Positions 31,244-41,311 of a DNA stretch of 64,000 nt are shown here, one piece after another. The notes under the pieces are model-generated. The model was not told the DNA's origin, did no database searches, and worked only from the letters and a program-made list of their open reading frames with translations. The first letter of the stretch is position 1. Each line of letters starts with the position of its first letter. The translations under genes and the position numbers were made by a program. This DNA is from Prorocentrum cordatum (taxonomy: Eukaryota > Sar > Dinophyceae > Prorocentrales > Prorocentraceae): positions 91,474 to 155,473 of the forward strand of contig CAUYUJ010020243.1 in the NCBI GenBank assembly GCA_963575745.1. Reading direction: 5' to 3'.

Positions 31244-32318
31244 ACGGCCGTCACCTCGGGGGGCGGGGGACAGGGGCTGGTGACGTCGCGTTTCGCGCCA
31301 GCTGCGTCTGGGAATATCATAGGACTGAGCGAGGTCGGGTAGCAGCAGCATGGTAGGCGGGGATCTGCACCACAGCGCTTGTGTACACCACAGTGCTTGC
31401 GTGCACCACAACGCTTCTGTACACAACAACACCTGTGTACACCACAGCAGCCGCGTGCAACACAGTGCCAGTGTGCACCACAGTGCCTGCGTGCACCACA
31501 GCGCTTGTGTACACAACAAGGCCTGCGTACACCACAGCAGCCGTGTGCAACATAGCACCAGTGTACATCACAGCGCCTGCGTGCACCACAGCGTCTGTGT
31601 ACACCACCGCACCTGTGTGCACCACAGCAACCGTGTGCAACATAATACCACTGTTGCATATCGAATGTTATAAGGAATCCTCACTAGAGAATGGAGCGCT
31701 GTATATTTGATTGATAGAACACTTGATTTCTTATAGGATTCGGAAGAAAACCCGTATGGAAAACGGAGCGCTTTTGGAGTCTACGAGTCCGCTGGACGCG
31801 CACAGAGACAGGGGCGGCGTCCCCCTGAAGGAGTTCGCTTAGGCGCGGGGCACTGTGGAGGCAATGGAGTGTGAGGCGCTGGTGCATGGGGGCGCTGTGG
31901 CATGGCACCGTTGCTTTTCGTCCACCTTTCCTGAGCGCGCAGGCGTTGTGATGTGCACCAGCGCTGTGTTGCACGCGGATGCCGTGGTGTACACAAGCGC
32001 TGGTGTGTGCACAGGCGCTGCGGTGTACGCAAGCGCATTGTGGTGTACACAGGCACTGTGTTGCAGACGGCTGCTGCGGTGTACACATTCGCTGTGGTGT
32101 TCGCAGGCGTTGCGGTACGCAAGCAGCGTGGTGTAAACAGGTGTTGCGTTGCACATTGTTGTTGCGGTGCACGCGGGCACCGCGGTGTACACAGGCGCTG
32201 TGGTGCAGATCGCCACCAACATGCTGCTCCTACTGGGCTTCTATTGTCCTTCCTAGTGGACTCAGCTGGCGCGGAACGTGACGTCAACTGGGGGAGGCGC
32301 TGAGCCGGCGACGGCTTC
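31244..32318. mobile_element. Foldback element with 18-bp-repeat arms
   Basis: The left arm (about 31250-31650) and right arm (about 31930-32310) are diverged inverted copies. Both have an outer unique part (TTTCGCGCCAGCTGCG against CAGCTGGCGCGGAA; GATCTGCACCAC against GTGGTGCAGATC) and an inner 18-bp tandem array (about 15 units of the type CCTGCGTGCACCACAGCG on the left). A roughly 280-bp centre has no ORF of note. Large arms containing tandem subrepeats are typical of Foldback/Galileo-like elements. Confidence 0.7.
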
Positions 32319-32354
32319 TATTGCGGAAGAGAAAGAAAACAGACTCCGACGGTC

Positions 32355-32665
32355 GGACCGAGGTATCAGGTCGATGCCGACTCGGGGACGGTACCCTGCT
32401 GTTTCTCGTTTCTGGTAGATGTGCTTGCGCATCCTTGGAAAGGGTAGCCTCGAATGTTTTCCGGATTGCTTGGCGGAGGTTCCATGTTGTTCATGGATGT
32501 TGTTCTGTCCTAGGGCCGACCGTATTCCCTCTTGCCCATGCCGTGTGTGGGGCCGCGGGGGGCACACCCATCGGAGGTCTCATGTTCTTCAAGGATGTTT
32601 TATTTGTCCTAGGTCCGACGGCATTCCCTCTCGCCCATGCCGTGTGGGGGGCCGGGGGGGGGCAT
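32355..32665. repeat. F10 repeat plus a tandem duplication
   Basis: Positions 32355-32470 match the F10 family (GGTA, CTCGAATGTTTTCCGG, GCATCCTTGG) found at 51.94-52.07 and 52.40-52.56 kb. Positions 32474-32665 are two copies of about 97 bp sharing TGTCCTAGG, CCGAC and TTCCCTCTxGCCCATGCCGT. Confidence 0.65.
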
Positions 32666-32945
32666 CCTCACAGTTTCTCGAGCCTGCCTGTCTACCTGCC
32701 GACAGCTTCCGCTCGCTGGAAGGGTCCTTAACTGGGCGGCACAGCGATTCGCAGCCGCACCGCCACCTGCGCCACCAGCGGGGCCACCGACACCAGGCCG
32801 TTTCCCTTGTTCCTTCACCTGATGCGTTGTCCCTTCTGTTTGTCATGCGGAGGAGGAGGAGGACAAAATGAGGAGCATGCGGTAAAGAGAAGAAGAATGA
32901 AACGAATAATGGGGATCGGCAAGAGAAGAATGAACACGATGAGGA
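32666..32945. other. Unique sequence, no gene
   Basis: GC-rich with short open frames on both strands; no motif recognised. Confidence 0.4.
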
Positions 32946-32976
32946 CGATTGATGATGATGATGCTGATTGTGGCGG

Positions 32977-33026
<50 letters not shown>

Positions 33027-33400
33027 ATGATGATGATGATGGTGATGGTGATGGTGATGGTGATGGTGATGGTGATGGTGATGGTGATGGTGAGGATGTG
33101 ATGGTTACAGTGATGGTGGTGATGTTGATGATGTTGATGATGGTTGTGGTGTTGATGATGGTTGTACGGCTGATGAGGATGATAATGGTGATGATGATGA
33201 TGATTAGGAGGGGGAGGACGAGGAGGAATATGATGACGCTGACGATGGTAATGGTGATGATGTTGGTGATGATACTGATGATGACGACGACGATGACGAT
33301 GCTGATGTTGATGCTGTGGCTGATGACGATGATATGATGATGCGTATGATGAGGAGGAGGATGTTGGTGATGTCGATGAGACTGCTGATGATTAGGCTGT
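32946..33400. repeat. GAT/GGT microsatellite
   Basis: A GAT array with a GGTGAT block at 33038-33090 and mixed GAC/GAT variants after it. Confidence 0.95.
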
Positions 33401-33799
33401 TGATAACATTCGCATGTGTCGGAAGGAAGGTTCGATTATGATGGATATGTTCGTTGGAAATGGAATGGCAACGAATTCGCCGCATATCCCATGGAAAGCA
33501 TGTGGGGAAGTGAGGGGGCGGTGGTCATGAGCATGCTGTCCTCCTTCGTTCCTCCCTGCAGCGGGCTCGAGATCGCATGCTTACTTCCGAGCCGAAAATG
33601 GAAGCCCGAAACAAGTTCCGTGCCGAAGTTTCGTGGCTCTTTCGAAAGGGGCGCTTGCTGTCAGGCGAGGCCGCCCATTTTCGCAACATCTGCAGTTGGC
33701 TGGACACGTCCTTAGCAGGACGCCCCTGAGGCGGAGCGCTGTCTGCCTTGGATTACGAGCCATGCAAGAGTTGACAGGCAATTTTGCTAGTGCTCTCTA
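33401..33799. other. Unique sequence before an RNase H relic
   Basis: It may contain decayed retroelement sequence belonging to the RNase H domain downstream, but I see no RT motif. Confidence 0.35.
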
Positions 33800-34392
33800 A
33801 TGCCTGCTAGTTGTGGCAGATTTTGCGTTGCCTCCGATTTTGTCCTTTCGCTCCACGCAACCCAGGTGCCCGTGGTTGTGTACACGGATGTTTCGGCAGA
33901 GGGTGGTCGTATCCGTATCGAGGCGCTTGTCTTTGCGCTCTGGTGCCGGCCCTCTTGCTTGGCAGATGACGTCACAGAACGTGCGTTGCTACTTCTCGGC
34001 TCTGCCGGCGCGTCTGGCTCGATCAACCAAGCGGAGCTCCTGGCAGTTCCTGTTCTGGTGTGGTCCATGCCGGACGTCTTGAGAGGGGCCGACGTGCTGA
34101 GGTTCATCGACAACAAGGCTGCCGAGGAAACACTCGTGAAAACGGGATCGCCAATTGAGTCCATGTGCCGCCTGGCTTGCAGGCCACAGTGGTGTTTGTT
34201 GCTCTTGGGCCATGTCCATGGTTCGAGCGAGTACCGTCGGAGGACAACCCGGCCGATGTCTTGAGCCGCGCTGGATTTGAGGATCCCGTGGTAGGTGCTC
34301 ACGCATCGTCTGGGCGTTGGATTGCAGTCCCGCCGCAAGAGCTGGATGCTGACGGACTTGAACTCCGGCGCCATTTTCTTACCCCTGCATGA
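33800..34392 (+). pseudogene. Retroelement RNase H domain with one frameshift
   Basis: In order: VVVYTDVSAEGG (first catalytic Asp), INQAELLAV (catalytic Glu), VLRFIDNKAAEE (second Asp). After a frame change near 34165-34260 comes WFERVPSEDNPADVLSRAGF (final Asp). This is the four-acid RNase H core in the form common in LTR- and DIRS-type retroelements, where 'P-S-x-x-N-x-A-D-x-x-S-R' closes the domain. The last motif sits in the +2 frame relative to the first three, so it cannot make one protein. It is unlike the LINE RNase H domains at 47.9 and 50.4 kb. Confidence 0.7.
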
Positions 34393-35276
34393 TGGTCTCC
34401 GGGGCTTCTACGGTGGCGGAAAAAAAGGTGTAGCTCGCTTCATATCGGCATTTGCCTTTCTGCATTTTCTCTATGTATGCACCTCCTGTCGGGCCATGCG
34501 TGCGTTCCACAAACGGTGTTTGCACAATTTTGCGATATGCCACGACATTACCTTTGATTTGGGGACGACATTGAGGTTTCCGCTCGATTCCTCCAGCGTT
34601 GGGAGTCAGGTCATCTCAGCCTGTTCGCCCCTGCGGGGGTTGCCGCCGTGGGACTCCCCACGCCCCTCTTCATGTCAAAGATTGCAGCTTGGGTATCGCC
34701 CATCTCCTGCACCCATCCCAGGTGACAGTAGCGCCAGCTAGGGGAAAGAAAAGTCGGTTACGTTCGGTATTTTCGTTGGAAATGGGATGGCAGCGAAGTC
34801 GGCGCACGCCTCAGACCCCAATGGAAAGGATGCAACCGTGGGCGAGCGCTGGGCGCATCCCACCCGCGCCGAAAGGCTTCATGATTACGTGGGAAATGAC
34901 AAGTGGTAAGGTCAAGTATCGAAGCGCGGGCCGCCCGAGAAGGTTGGCTGGGCATCCATGCGCCGCTGCGCGAGCCAAGACATGTCACGCACGGTTCGGC
35001 CAGCGGGCCAGGGGGTGGGGTGCGCAGGCAAAAGTGCGGGCGGAGTTGTTGTTTCGGCCTTGAGGCCCGATTTGGCAAGCGACCGGAGCAAACAAACTTC
35101 CTTTCCGTTTTGCCCGCGCGCGCGTTCCCGTGGGGGAAGGGGAGGATGGGAAAGAAGGGTGCGGGGAAGGCAGGATGGGGAGGGGGAGGGGGAGGACGAA
35201 GGATGGGGGGTTCAGGATCGAGCGGAGGAGGAAAGGAGAAAGGGACGGAGGCATTGGATTGCACCCGTCGAGAACG
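34393..35276. other. Unique sequence, no supported gene
   Basis: Scattered open frames; possible retroelement flank to about 34750. The final 150 bp are GGGGA-rich. Nothing is assignable. Confidence 0.4.
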
Positions 35277-35705
<429 letters not shown>

Positions 35706-35880
35706 CAGCATGAGGGGGTCCAACACGTTGGCGTGCATTTTTTCTCGAATGATGCCTCTGTTTTGCTATTCGTTACCAGCGGCATCTTGCCCCGGGTGAT
35801 TCGATGGAAGATGGGGGTAAAGAGGTTTACCAGCCGCAGTACTACCAGCAATATGAGAATTGTCCCTGACAGCACCCCAG

Positions 35881-35978
35881 TCCTGGGGTTGTCGGGTATG
35901 CGGCGGGAGCCGGCCACGTTCCCGAAGAAGCTGCGCCCCGAGCTCGAGCGGCTGTTCTCGCTCAAGGAAGGCACTAAG
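35881..35978 (+). CDS. Exon candidate, unidentified
   Basis: After CACCCCAG the frame reads GMRREPATFPKKLRPELERL then FSLKEGTK, ending at AAG|GT (35978/35979). It is basic and helix-prone, with good AG and GT edges and no repeat character. An F9 element starts 27 bp after the donor. It might pair with the terminal exon candidate at 37876, but phase and identity are unproven. Confidence 0.45.
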
Positions 35979-36004
35979 GTCCCCCCACTGGGTTCCCTCC
36001 GTCA

Positions 36005-36226
36005 AGGCCGCTCAAGTAGGGTCGAAATAGTTGGGTCGTTGGATCTTGTCGCATCGCTGATGCATCGGCGATGCCGCTCGATGTGGAGCCCGCTTTTCTT
36101 CTCCACGCCAAAGTCGCCGATGCATCGGCGATCCCCCGATCCCCCGATCCCGTAGGATCTTCCGATCCGATTTCAACGCCGCGATCCTCCGATCCCATCG
36201 GCTTCGGCCCCATTTTGGGCGGCCTC
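36005..36226. mobile_element. F9 palindrome-rich TIR element, copy 2
   Basis: Ends AGGCCGCTCAAGTAGGGTCG and CCCCATTTTGGGCGGCCT are imperfect inverted repeats. The interior has GATGCATCGGCGAT palindromes and GCTCGATGTGGAGCCCG. Confidence 0.7.
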
Positions 36227-36393
36227 CTCTCCCTCCTCTTCCCTCTCCTCCTCTTCCTCTTCCTTTTTCCTTCTGCTTGATCCACGGGCCCGCTGGAGGG
36301 GCCTTCGGCGCCCCGCGGGCCCCTCGGGCTGCCCGTGGGGCCCCTGGGGCCCCCGAGCCTCCCACGGGGCCCCTCCGCCCAGGCTCGGAGTTT

Positions 36394-36602
36394 TGGACGC
36401 CCGAAATGGGTACGGAAAAAGTGGGTACAGTGCCCAAACACAAATTTCGTCCCCAACCAACGGCGGCCGCTGTTGGGCAGGAAACCTTCCATCTCAAATG
36501 GAGACATGCCGCGGCGGCGCGGACAGCGAGTCCTGTTCAAGATGAACAGGAACTGCTGTTGGGCATTGTACCCATTGTTTCCGTACCCATTTCGGGCGTC
36601 CA
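36394..36602. mobile_element. F3 long-TIR element, copy 1 (209 bp)
   Basis: TGGACGCCCGAAATGGGTAC at the left is mirrored by GTACCCATTTCGGGCGTCCA at the right. The arms continue for about 45 bp through GTGCCCAA/TTGGGCATTGT. The interior has CGGCGGCCGCTGTTGGGCAG. A second copy is nested inside F2 at 56971-57177. I see no flanking duplication here. Confidence 0.85.
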
Positions 36603-36659
36603 GAGGGGGGCCTCGCCCCCCGCCAGGGGGGGGCGCCACGCGTCCTCGAAGGGGCCGGC

Positions 36660-37486
36660 TGAGCACGGTTCCTCCCTCGTACTTCCTCCCTCCTCCCTCG
36701 TACCTCCTCTTCCTCTTCTTCCTCCTCCTCCTCCTCCGTTTCCTCCTCCTTTTCCTCCTCCTCCTCCTCTTTTTTCTCCTCCTCCTCCTCCTCCTCCCAT
36801 CCTCCTCCTCCTCCTCCTCCCTCCTCCTCCTCCTCCTCTCCCTCCTCCTCTCCTCCTACTCCTCCTCCCCCTCCCCCTCCTCCCCCTCCTCTCCTCCTCC
36901 TCCTCCTCCTCCTCTCCTCCCTCCTCCTCCTCCTCCTCCTCCTCCTCCGCCCCCTCCCCCTCCCCTCCCCCTCCTCCTCCCCCTCCTCCCGCCGTCCTCC
37001 CCCTGCTCCTCTTCTTCCCCGCCTCCTCCTCCTCCTCCTCCTCCTCCTCCTCTCCTCCTCCCCTCTTTCTGATCCTCTTCCTCCTCCTCCTCTCCTCCTA
37101 CTCCTCCTCCTCCTCCTCCTGCCCCTCCTCCTCTTCTCCTCCTCCTCCTTCCCCTCCTCCTCCTCCTCCTCCTCCTCCTCTCCTCTCTCTCCTCCTCCTC
37201 CTCCTCCTCCTCCTCCTCCTCCCCCTCCTCCTCCTCCCCCTCCTCCCCCTCCTCCCCTCCTCCTCCTTCCTCCTCCTCCTCCTCCTCAATCCTCCCCTCC
37301 TCCTCCTTCTCTCCGCCTCCTCCTCCTCCTCACTCCCCCTCCTCCTCTCCCCTCCTCTCCCCCCCCCTCCCCTGCCCCCCCCTCCCCCTCTTCCCCCTCC
37401 TCCTCGATCCTCCTCCCCTCCTCCTCCTCCTCCTCCTTCTCTCTCCTCCTCCTCCTCCTCCCTCCTCCTCCTCCGCCTCCTCCTCC

Positions 37487-37517
<31 letters not shown>

Positions 37518-37850
37518 TTCTTTCCTCCCCCTCCTCCTCCTCCTCCTCCTCCCCTCCTCCTCCTCCTCCTCCCTCTCTCCTCTCCTCCTCCCCCTCCGCC
37601 TCCTCCCCCTCCTCCCCTCCTCCTCTCCTCCTCCTCCTCCTCCTCCTCCTCCGCTCCTCCTCCTCTCCCCTCCTCCTTCCCCGCCTCCTCCCCCCCTCCC
37701 CCTCCCCCTCTTCCTCCCTCCTCTGCCTCCTCCCCTCCTCCTCCTCCTCCTCCTCTCCCTCCTCCTCTCCTCCTCCTCCTCCTCCTCCTCCTCCTCCTCT
37801 TCCTCCTCCTCTTTCTTTTCCTCCTGCTCGTCCATCTCCTGGCTCTCCTC
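36660..37850. repeat. 1.2-kb CCT microsatellite
   Basis: Almost uninterrupted CCT/CTC repeats with CCCCCT, TTCCTC and CTCT variants. Ser/Pro/Leu and Glu/Arg/Gly ORFs of several hundred codons are artefacts. Homopurine-homopyrimidine tracts of this length can adopt triplex structure. Confidence 0.97.
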
Positions 37851-37875
37851 CTCGTCGGCCGAGTCTGGGCGAGAG

Positions 37876-37961
37876 CCACGCTGCGGCCCAAGGTCTTCGA
37901 GAGCCTGAAGGGCGTCTCCTCCTTCTCGGACTCGGAGTTCTTCTCCGAGGCCGTCTTCTGA
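37876..37961 (+). CDS. Terminal-exon candidate, unidentified
   Basis: After GGGCGAGAG the frame reads TLRPKVFESLKGVSSFSDSE then FFSEAVF and TGA at 37959-37961. The residue mix is convincing, and the long CCT tract before it would act as an extreme polypyrimidine tract. An F5 element begins four bases after the stop. No known domain. Confidence 0.5.
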
Positions 37962-37965
37962 AGTT

Positions 37966-38161
37966 GAAGAAGACACATCGGCGTAAACACAAACTTTTGG
38001 CGTTCCGCGCGGTTTTCTTGGATCTGCGCTGGGACCCCTTGGCGGCGCCTCTGGCGGCGTCCCTGGCGCGCTCTGCGCGCCAGGAAGGGGGGGTCCAGCT
38101 CAGATCCAAGAAATCCGCGCGGAGCGCCAACAGTTTATGGTCATGGCGTTGTGTCTTCTTC
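37966..38161. mobile_element. F5 long-TIR element, copy 2 (196 bp)
   Basis: Left GAAGAAGACACATCGGCG is opposed by right GGCGTTGTGTCTTCTTC. The arms continue through CCGCGCGG, TCTTGGATCTGCGCTGG and CCAGCTCAGATCCAAGA. The core is close to that of 9629-9823 (GGCGGCGCCTCTGGCGGCG), but the outermost 30 bp differ. Confidence 0.8.
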
Positions 38162-38745
38162 TCTTCTCTTCTCTTCTCGTCTTCTTCTTATTATTATTCT
38201 TCTTATCCATCTTCTTCTTCTTCTTCTGTGAAGGGATCGGAGGAAAACTGCCGAGGAGGTACGGAGGCTAGGGGCCAGGGATGGTGGTACTGAGGCGGAT
38301 CAGAAACACGGACATCAGTATGAGTAGGTTGTTGTTGTTGGTGTTTATGGTGGCGGCGGTGATGGTGGCAGAGGCGACGGTGAGAGAACGTGTGAATCTG
38401 CTGAGGGTAAGGGTGGTTGTGCTAGATGAGGTGATGACGACCAGATGCCGATGACGAGGATGATTTGTGCGGTAGTCACGATGATGGTGGTGGCGTTAGT
38501 TTTGGATGCTGATATGTAGAATGAAGAGGATGATGAGGATTGTGATCGTGCATGTTAATGAGGAGACGCATGGGGGATGAGGAGGATGAGGAACACATGA
38601 AAGTTGGGAGTGCGAGGGATGATTACTTAATGGGGTGGGGGTTAGGGGGAGGGGAGACAATCATGATGAGGATGAAGAGTGATAAGGGTGAGGGTGGAGG
38701 AGGAGCAGGAGGACGACCACGAAGGAGACAATGGACAAGGCGAAT
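38162..38745. other. TTC repeats and plain sequence
   Basis: TTCTTC repeats at 38150-38230, then a GGTGGTGATGAG-rich unique segment. No gene supported. Confidence 0.5.
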
Positions 38746-38749
38746 GTGA

Positions 38750-39010
38750 TGATGCTCTGCTGATGGTGATAATGAGGAGGATGACGATGATCATGGCGAT
38801 GGTGATCGTGTTGTTGATGGTGATGGTGATGGTGATGGTGCTGATGATGCTGCTGGTGATGCCGACGATGATGATGACGATGATGCTGATATTGTTGATG
38901 ATGCTGATGCTGATGATGATGATGATGATGCTGATGCTGATGCTGCTGAAGATGCTGATGTTGCTGCTGCTGCTGCTGATCATGATGATGCGGATGGCGA
39001 TGACGATGAG
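38750..39010. repeat. GAT/GCT microsatellite
   Basis: Imperfect GATGAT/GATGCT repeats immediately before the GCATT-type minisatellite. Confidence 0.9.
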
Positions 39011-39034
39011 TAGTAGGAGAAAGAGGGGGAGGAG

Positions 39035-39504
39035 GCTTTGCATTGCTTCCAAGTGCGTCGCAATGCTTTGCATTCTTTCGCATGGCGTTGCTTTGTTTCG
39101 CGTTGCTGTGTACTGCATTGCATTGCATCGCATTGCATTGCATTGATCTGTGGTGCATAGGTTTGCATTGCATTACATCGCTTTACATTCCTTTGCATCG
39201 CTTTGCACCCCAGTGCAGTGCTTTGCATTGCTTTACAATGCAAAGCATGACGTTGCATGTCTTTGCATGGCTGTTCGTTGCATTTCGTTACTTTGCACTG
39301 TCACTGCAATCGCATTGCATTGCAATCGCATTGCATTGCATGCACTTGTATTGCTTGCATCGCTTGTGTTGCATTGCTCTGCATTGCGTTGCGTTTCTTT
39401 GCATCGCTGTGCATTCCTTTGCAGTCCTTTGCAGTCCTTTGCATTCGTTTGCATTTCTTCCCATTGATTGTAAAGGCCTTACGGCCGGTGCCGCCGATCC
39501 TGAA

Positions 39505-39547
<43 letters not shown>

Positions 39548-39690
39548 GTGGCGGCGAGGAGGAGGAGGAAGAGGGGAAGGAGGGGCAGGAGGATGAGGAG
39601 GATGAGTAGTAGGAGGAGGAGGAGGAGGAGGAGGAGGAGGAGGACGCGAAAGAGGAGGAGGAGGAGGAGGAGGAAGAGAAGGACCTGTGT
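39035..39690. repeat. GCATT minisatellite, conserved module, CGA and GAG runs
   Basis: Imperfect TTGCATTGCA/CTTTGCAT units (39035-39465) end in TAAAGGCCTTACGGCC and CCTGAAGACGA, then CGA/GGC repeats (to 39555) and GAG repeats (to 39690). It is the second copy of the order seen at 28870-29265. Confidence 0.8.
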
Positions 39691-40229
39691 AAACTCAATA
39701 TGCATCAGCAATGCTGCACTCCGCCAACCCGTCCCAAGTCCCATCCTCGTAAGCCCCCACAGCTTCTTTTCACTGCTGGGTGTGCCTCCCTGAACCACGA
39801 GCGCCCCGTGGTCTTGCAATGCAGGCGAGAGCCCTGTTTTGTCAAGCAGTTGCCATCCGTGCTTCTAGTACCCTGCTAATTGTTCAAGAGATGATGATGG
39901 TTTTCTTACTGTAACTCGAGCTGCAGATAAGTTACAGAGCTGTTCGGCACAGCAATCGGAAATGAATCGTCAAAGCGATAGTTGCGAGTATCTAGATGTC
40001 TGAACTCGATCTGCTGCCAGATCTGGAACCGAACAACTATTCGGGCTCTGATATTTGTAAGAGATGACAATGGTTTTCTTAACTTACATCGACGAGGTGG
40101 GATCGCACAGCCCAGGGCAGGGTCCAGCTGGAGGCCCGCTTGGAGCAGGGGCCGCCCGCAGTCCGTCCGGTGTTCTTCGGGCGCAGACGTCCGATCAGAC
40201 AGCCGAGGGATGCCTCGAGCGAGAGGCCA
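39691..40229. other. Unique sequence with a repeat-module edge
   Basis: Positions 39691-39760 resemble the edge module at 6975 and 24520 (ATGCATCA, GTCCCAAGTCCCAT). Positions 39895-40075 contain two TGGTTTTCTTA segments about 180 bp apart. No gene seen. Confidence 0.45.
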
Positions 40230-40325
40230 AAAACACACACACACAACACACACAGACTGTGTGTTTTGTGTGCTTTGTGTGTTTGTTGTGTTTTTTTGTG
40301 GTGTTTGTTGTGTGTGTGTGTGTGC
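40230..40325. repeat. CA then GT microsatellite
   Basis: ACACAC (40231-40256) and GTGTTTTGTGTG-type repeats lead into the acceptor-like array. Confidence 0.9.
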
Positions 40326-40466
40326 TTTTTCCCCACAGTGTTTTTTTTTTCTCCCCCACAGTGTGTGTTTTTCCCAACAGTGTGTTTTTTCCCCACAGTG
40401 TGTGTGTGTGTGTGTGTTCCCCACAGTGTGTTTTTTTTCTTCCCACAGTGTGTTGTTTCCCCACAG
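40326..40466 (+). promoter_or_regulatory. Array of seven 3'-splice-site-like motifs
   Basis: Seven successive T-rich, CCCCACAG-type motifs end at 40338, 40361, 40380, 40398, 40426, 40448 and 40466, spaced 18-28 bp and separated by TGTG. Each has a polypyrimidine run and CAG (one is CAACAG). After the last, a frame reads CEELRLPSVPALAEVEVEEE before a GAG tract. If transcribed left to right, the array offers redundant splice acceptors. It may instead be a simple tandem repeat that happens to match. Confidence 0.55.
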
Positions 40467-40499
40467 ATGCGAGGAGCTGCGCCTTCCATCCGTCCCTGC

Positions 40500-40970
40500 T
40501 CTCGCTGAAGTGGAGGTGGAAGAAGAGGAAACAGAGGAGGAGGAGGAGGAGGAGGAGGAGGAGGAGGAGGAGGAGGAGGAGGAGAATGAACAAAAAGAGG
40601 ATGATGCTGATGATGGAGGATGATGATGAGGATGTTGAGGAGGAGGAGCAGCAGCAGCAGCAGCAGAAGGAGGAGGATGTGGAGATGGAGGAAATGGAAA
40701 CAGAGGAGGAGGAGGAGAATGAGGAGGAGGAGGAGCAGGAGGAGGAGGAGGAGGTGGAGATGGAGGAGAAGGACACATAGGAAGAGGAGGAGAGGATGCG
40801 GAGAATGAGTAAGGAGAGGAGGATGATGAGGAGGAGGAGGAGGAGCAGGAGGAGGAGGGGCAGAAGGAGGAGGTGGAGATGAGGAGGAGGAGGAGGAGGA
40901 GGAGGAGAGGAGGAGAGGAGGAGGAGGAGGGGGAGATGGAGGGGAAGAGGGCGGACTCCCGCGCCTCCGG
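40500..40970. repeat. GAG microsatellite
   Basis: GAG/GAT repeats with GCAGCAGCAG near 40650. Glu-rich and Ser/Pro/Leu ORFs are artefacts. Confidence 0.95.
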
Positions 40971-40973
40971 CAG

Positions 40974-41051
40974 GCGAACGACCGCGTGCAGCGCCTGCTG
41001 CAGAAGCAGAAGAAGCAGGGGCGGCGCAGGAAGGCCCACGGGGAGCTCTGA
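40974..41051 (+). CDS. Terminal-exon candidate, paralogue of 26580-26651
   Basis: After CCTCCGGCAG the frame reads ANDRVQRLLQKQKKQGRRRK then AHGEL and TGA at 41049-41051. It is a basic, helix-prone C-terminus. The AG position, phase and first residues match the candidate at 26580, and a GAG tract precedes both. The basic tail suggests a nuclear or nucleic-acid role, but that is a guess. Confidence 0.5.
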   Translation, partial: ANDRVQRLLQKQKKQGRRRKAHGEL

Positions 41052-41311
41052 CGGCGCGGCGGCCGCGGCGGCCGCCGCGCGGGGAGTCCGGGGCGGTGCG
41101 CAAGAGGGGGGGAGCTCCTCCTCCTCCTCCTCCTCCTCCTCCTGCTCATCCTGCTCCTCCTACTGCTCCTCCTGCTCCTCCTGCTCCTCCTGCTACTCCT
41201 CCTCCTGCTCCTCCTGCTCCTCATCCTGCTCCTCCTCTCCCCCGCTCCTCATCCTCCTCTTCCTCCATTCCGCTTGCTTGTAGATAACTCCTCCCTGTCG
41301 CACCCCGAAGC
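41052..41311. repeat. GC-rich spacer and CTCCTG microsatellite
   Basis: GCGGCCGCCGCG-rich spacer, then CTCCTGCTC repeats (41115-41270). Confidence 0.85.

Noticed and set aside
31315-31710. Val/Tyr/Thr/Cys/His-rich ORFs resembling metal-binding repeats
   Set aside because: Explained by the 18-bp tandem units in the foldback arm. All frames are open, and the opposite arm gives the complementary ORFs.
36385-36611. 9-bp target duplication around the first F3 copy
   Set aside because: The flanks TCGGAGTTT and GAGGGGGGC do not match; only the nested copy at 56971 gives any support.
36277-37976. 543-codon Ser/Pro/Leu ORF and several Glu/Arg ORFs over the CCT tract
   Set aside because: Pure microsatellite translation. 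Only the last ~28 codons before TGA at 37959, in another frame, look like protein.
41052-41110. CpG-island promoter over GGCGGCCGCGGCGGCCGCC
   Set aside because: The whole window is GC-rich and dinoflagellate promoters are not defined by such islands; nothing else supports a promoter.
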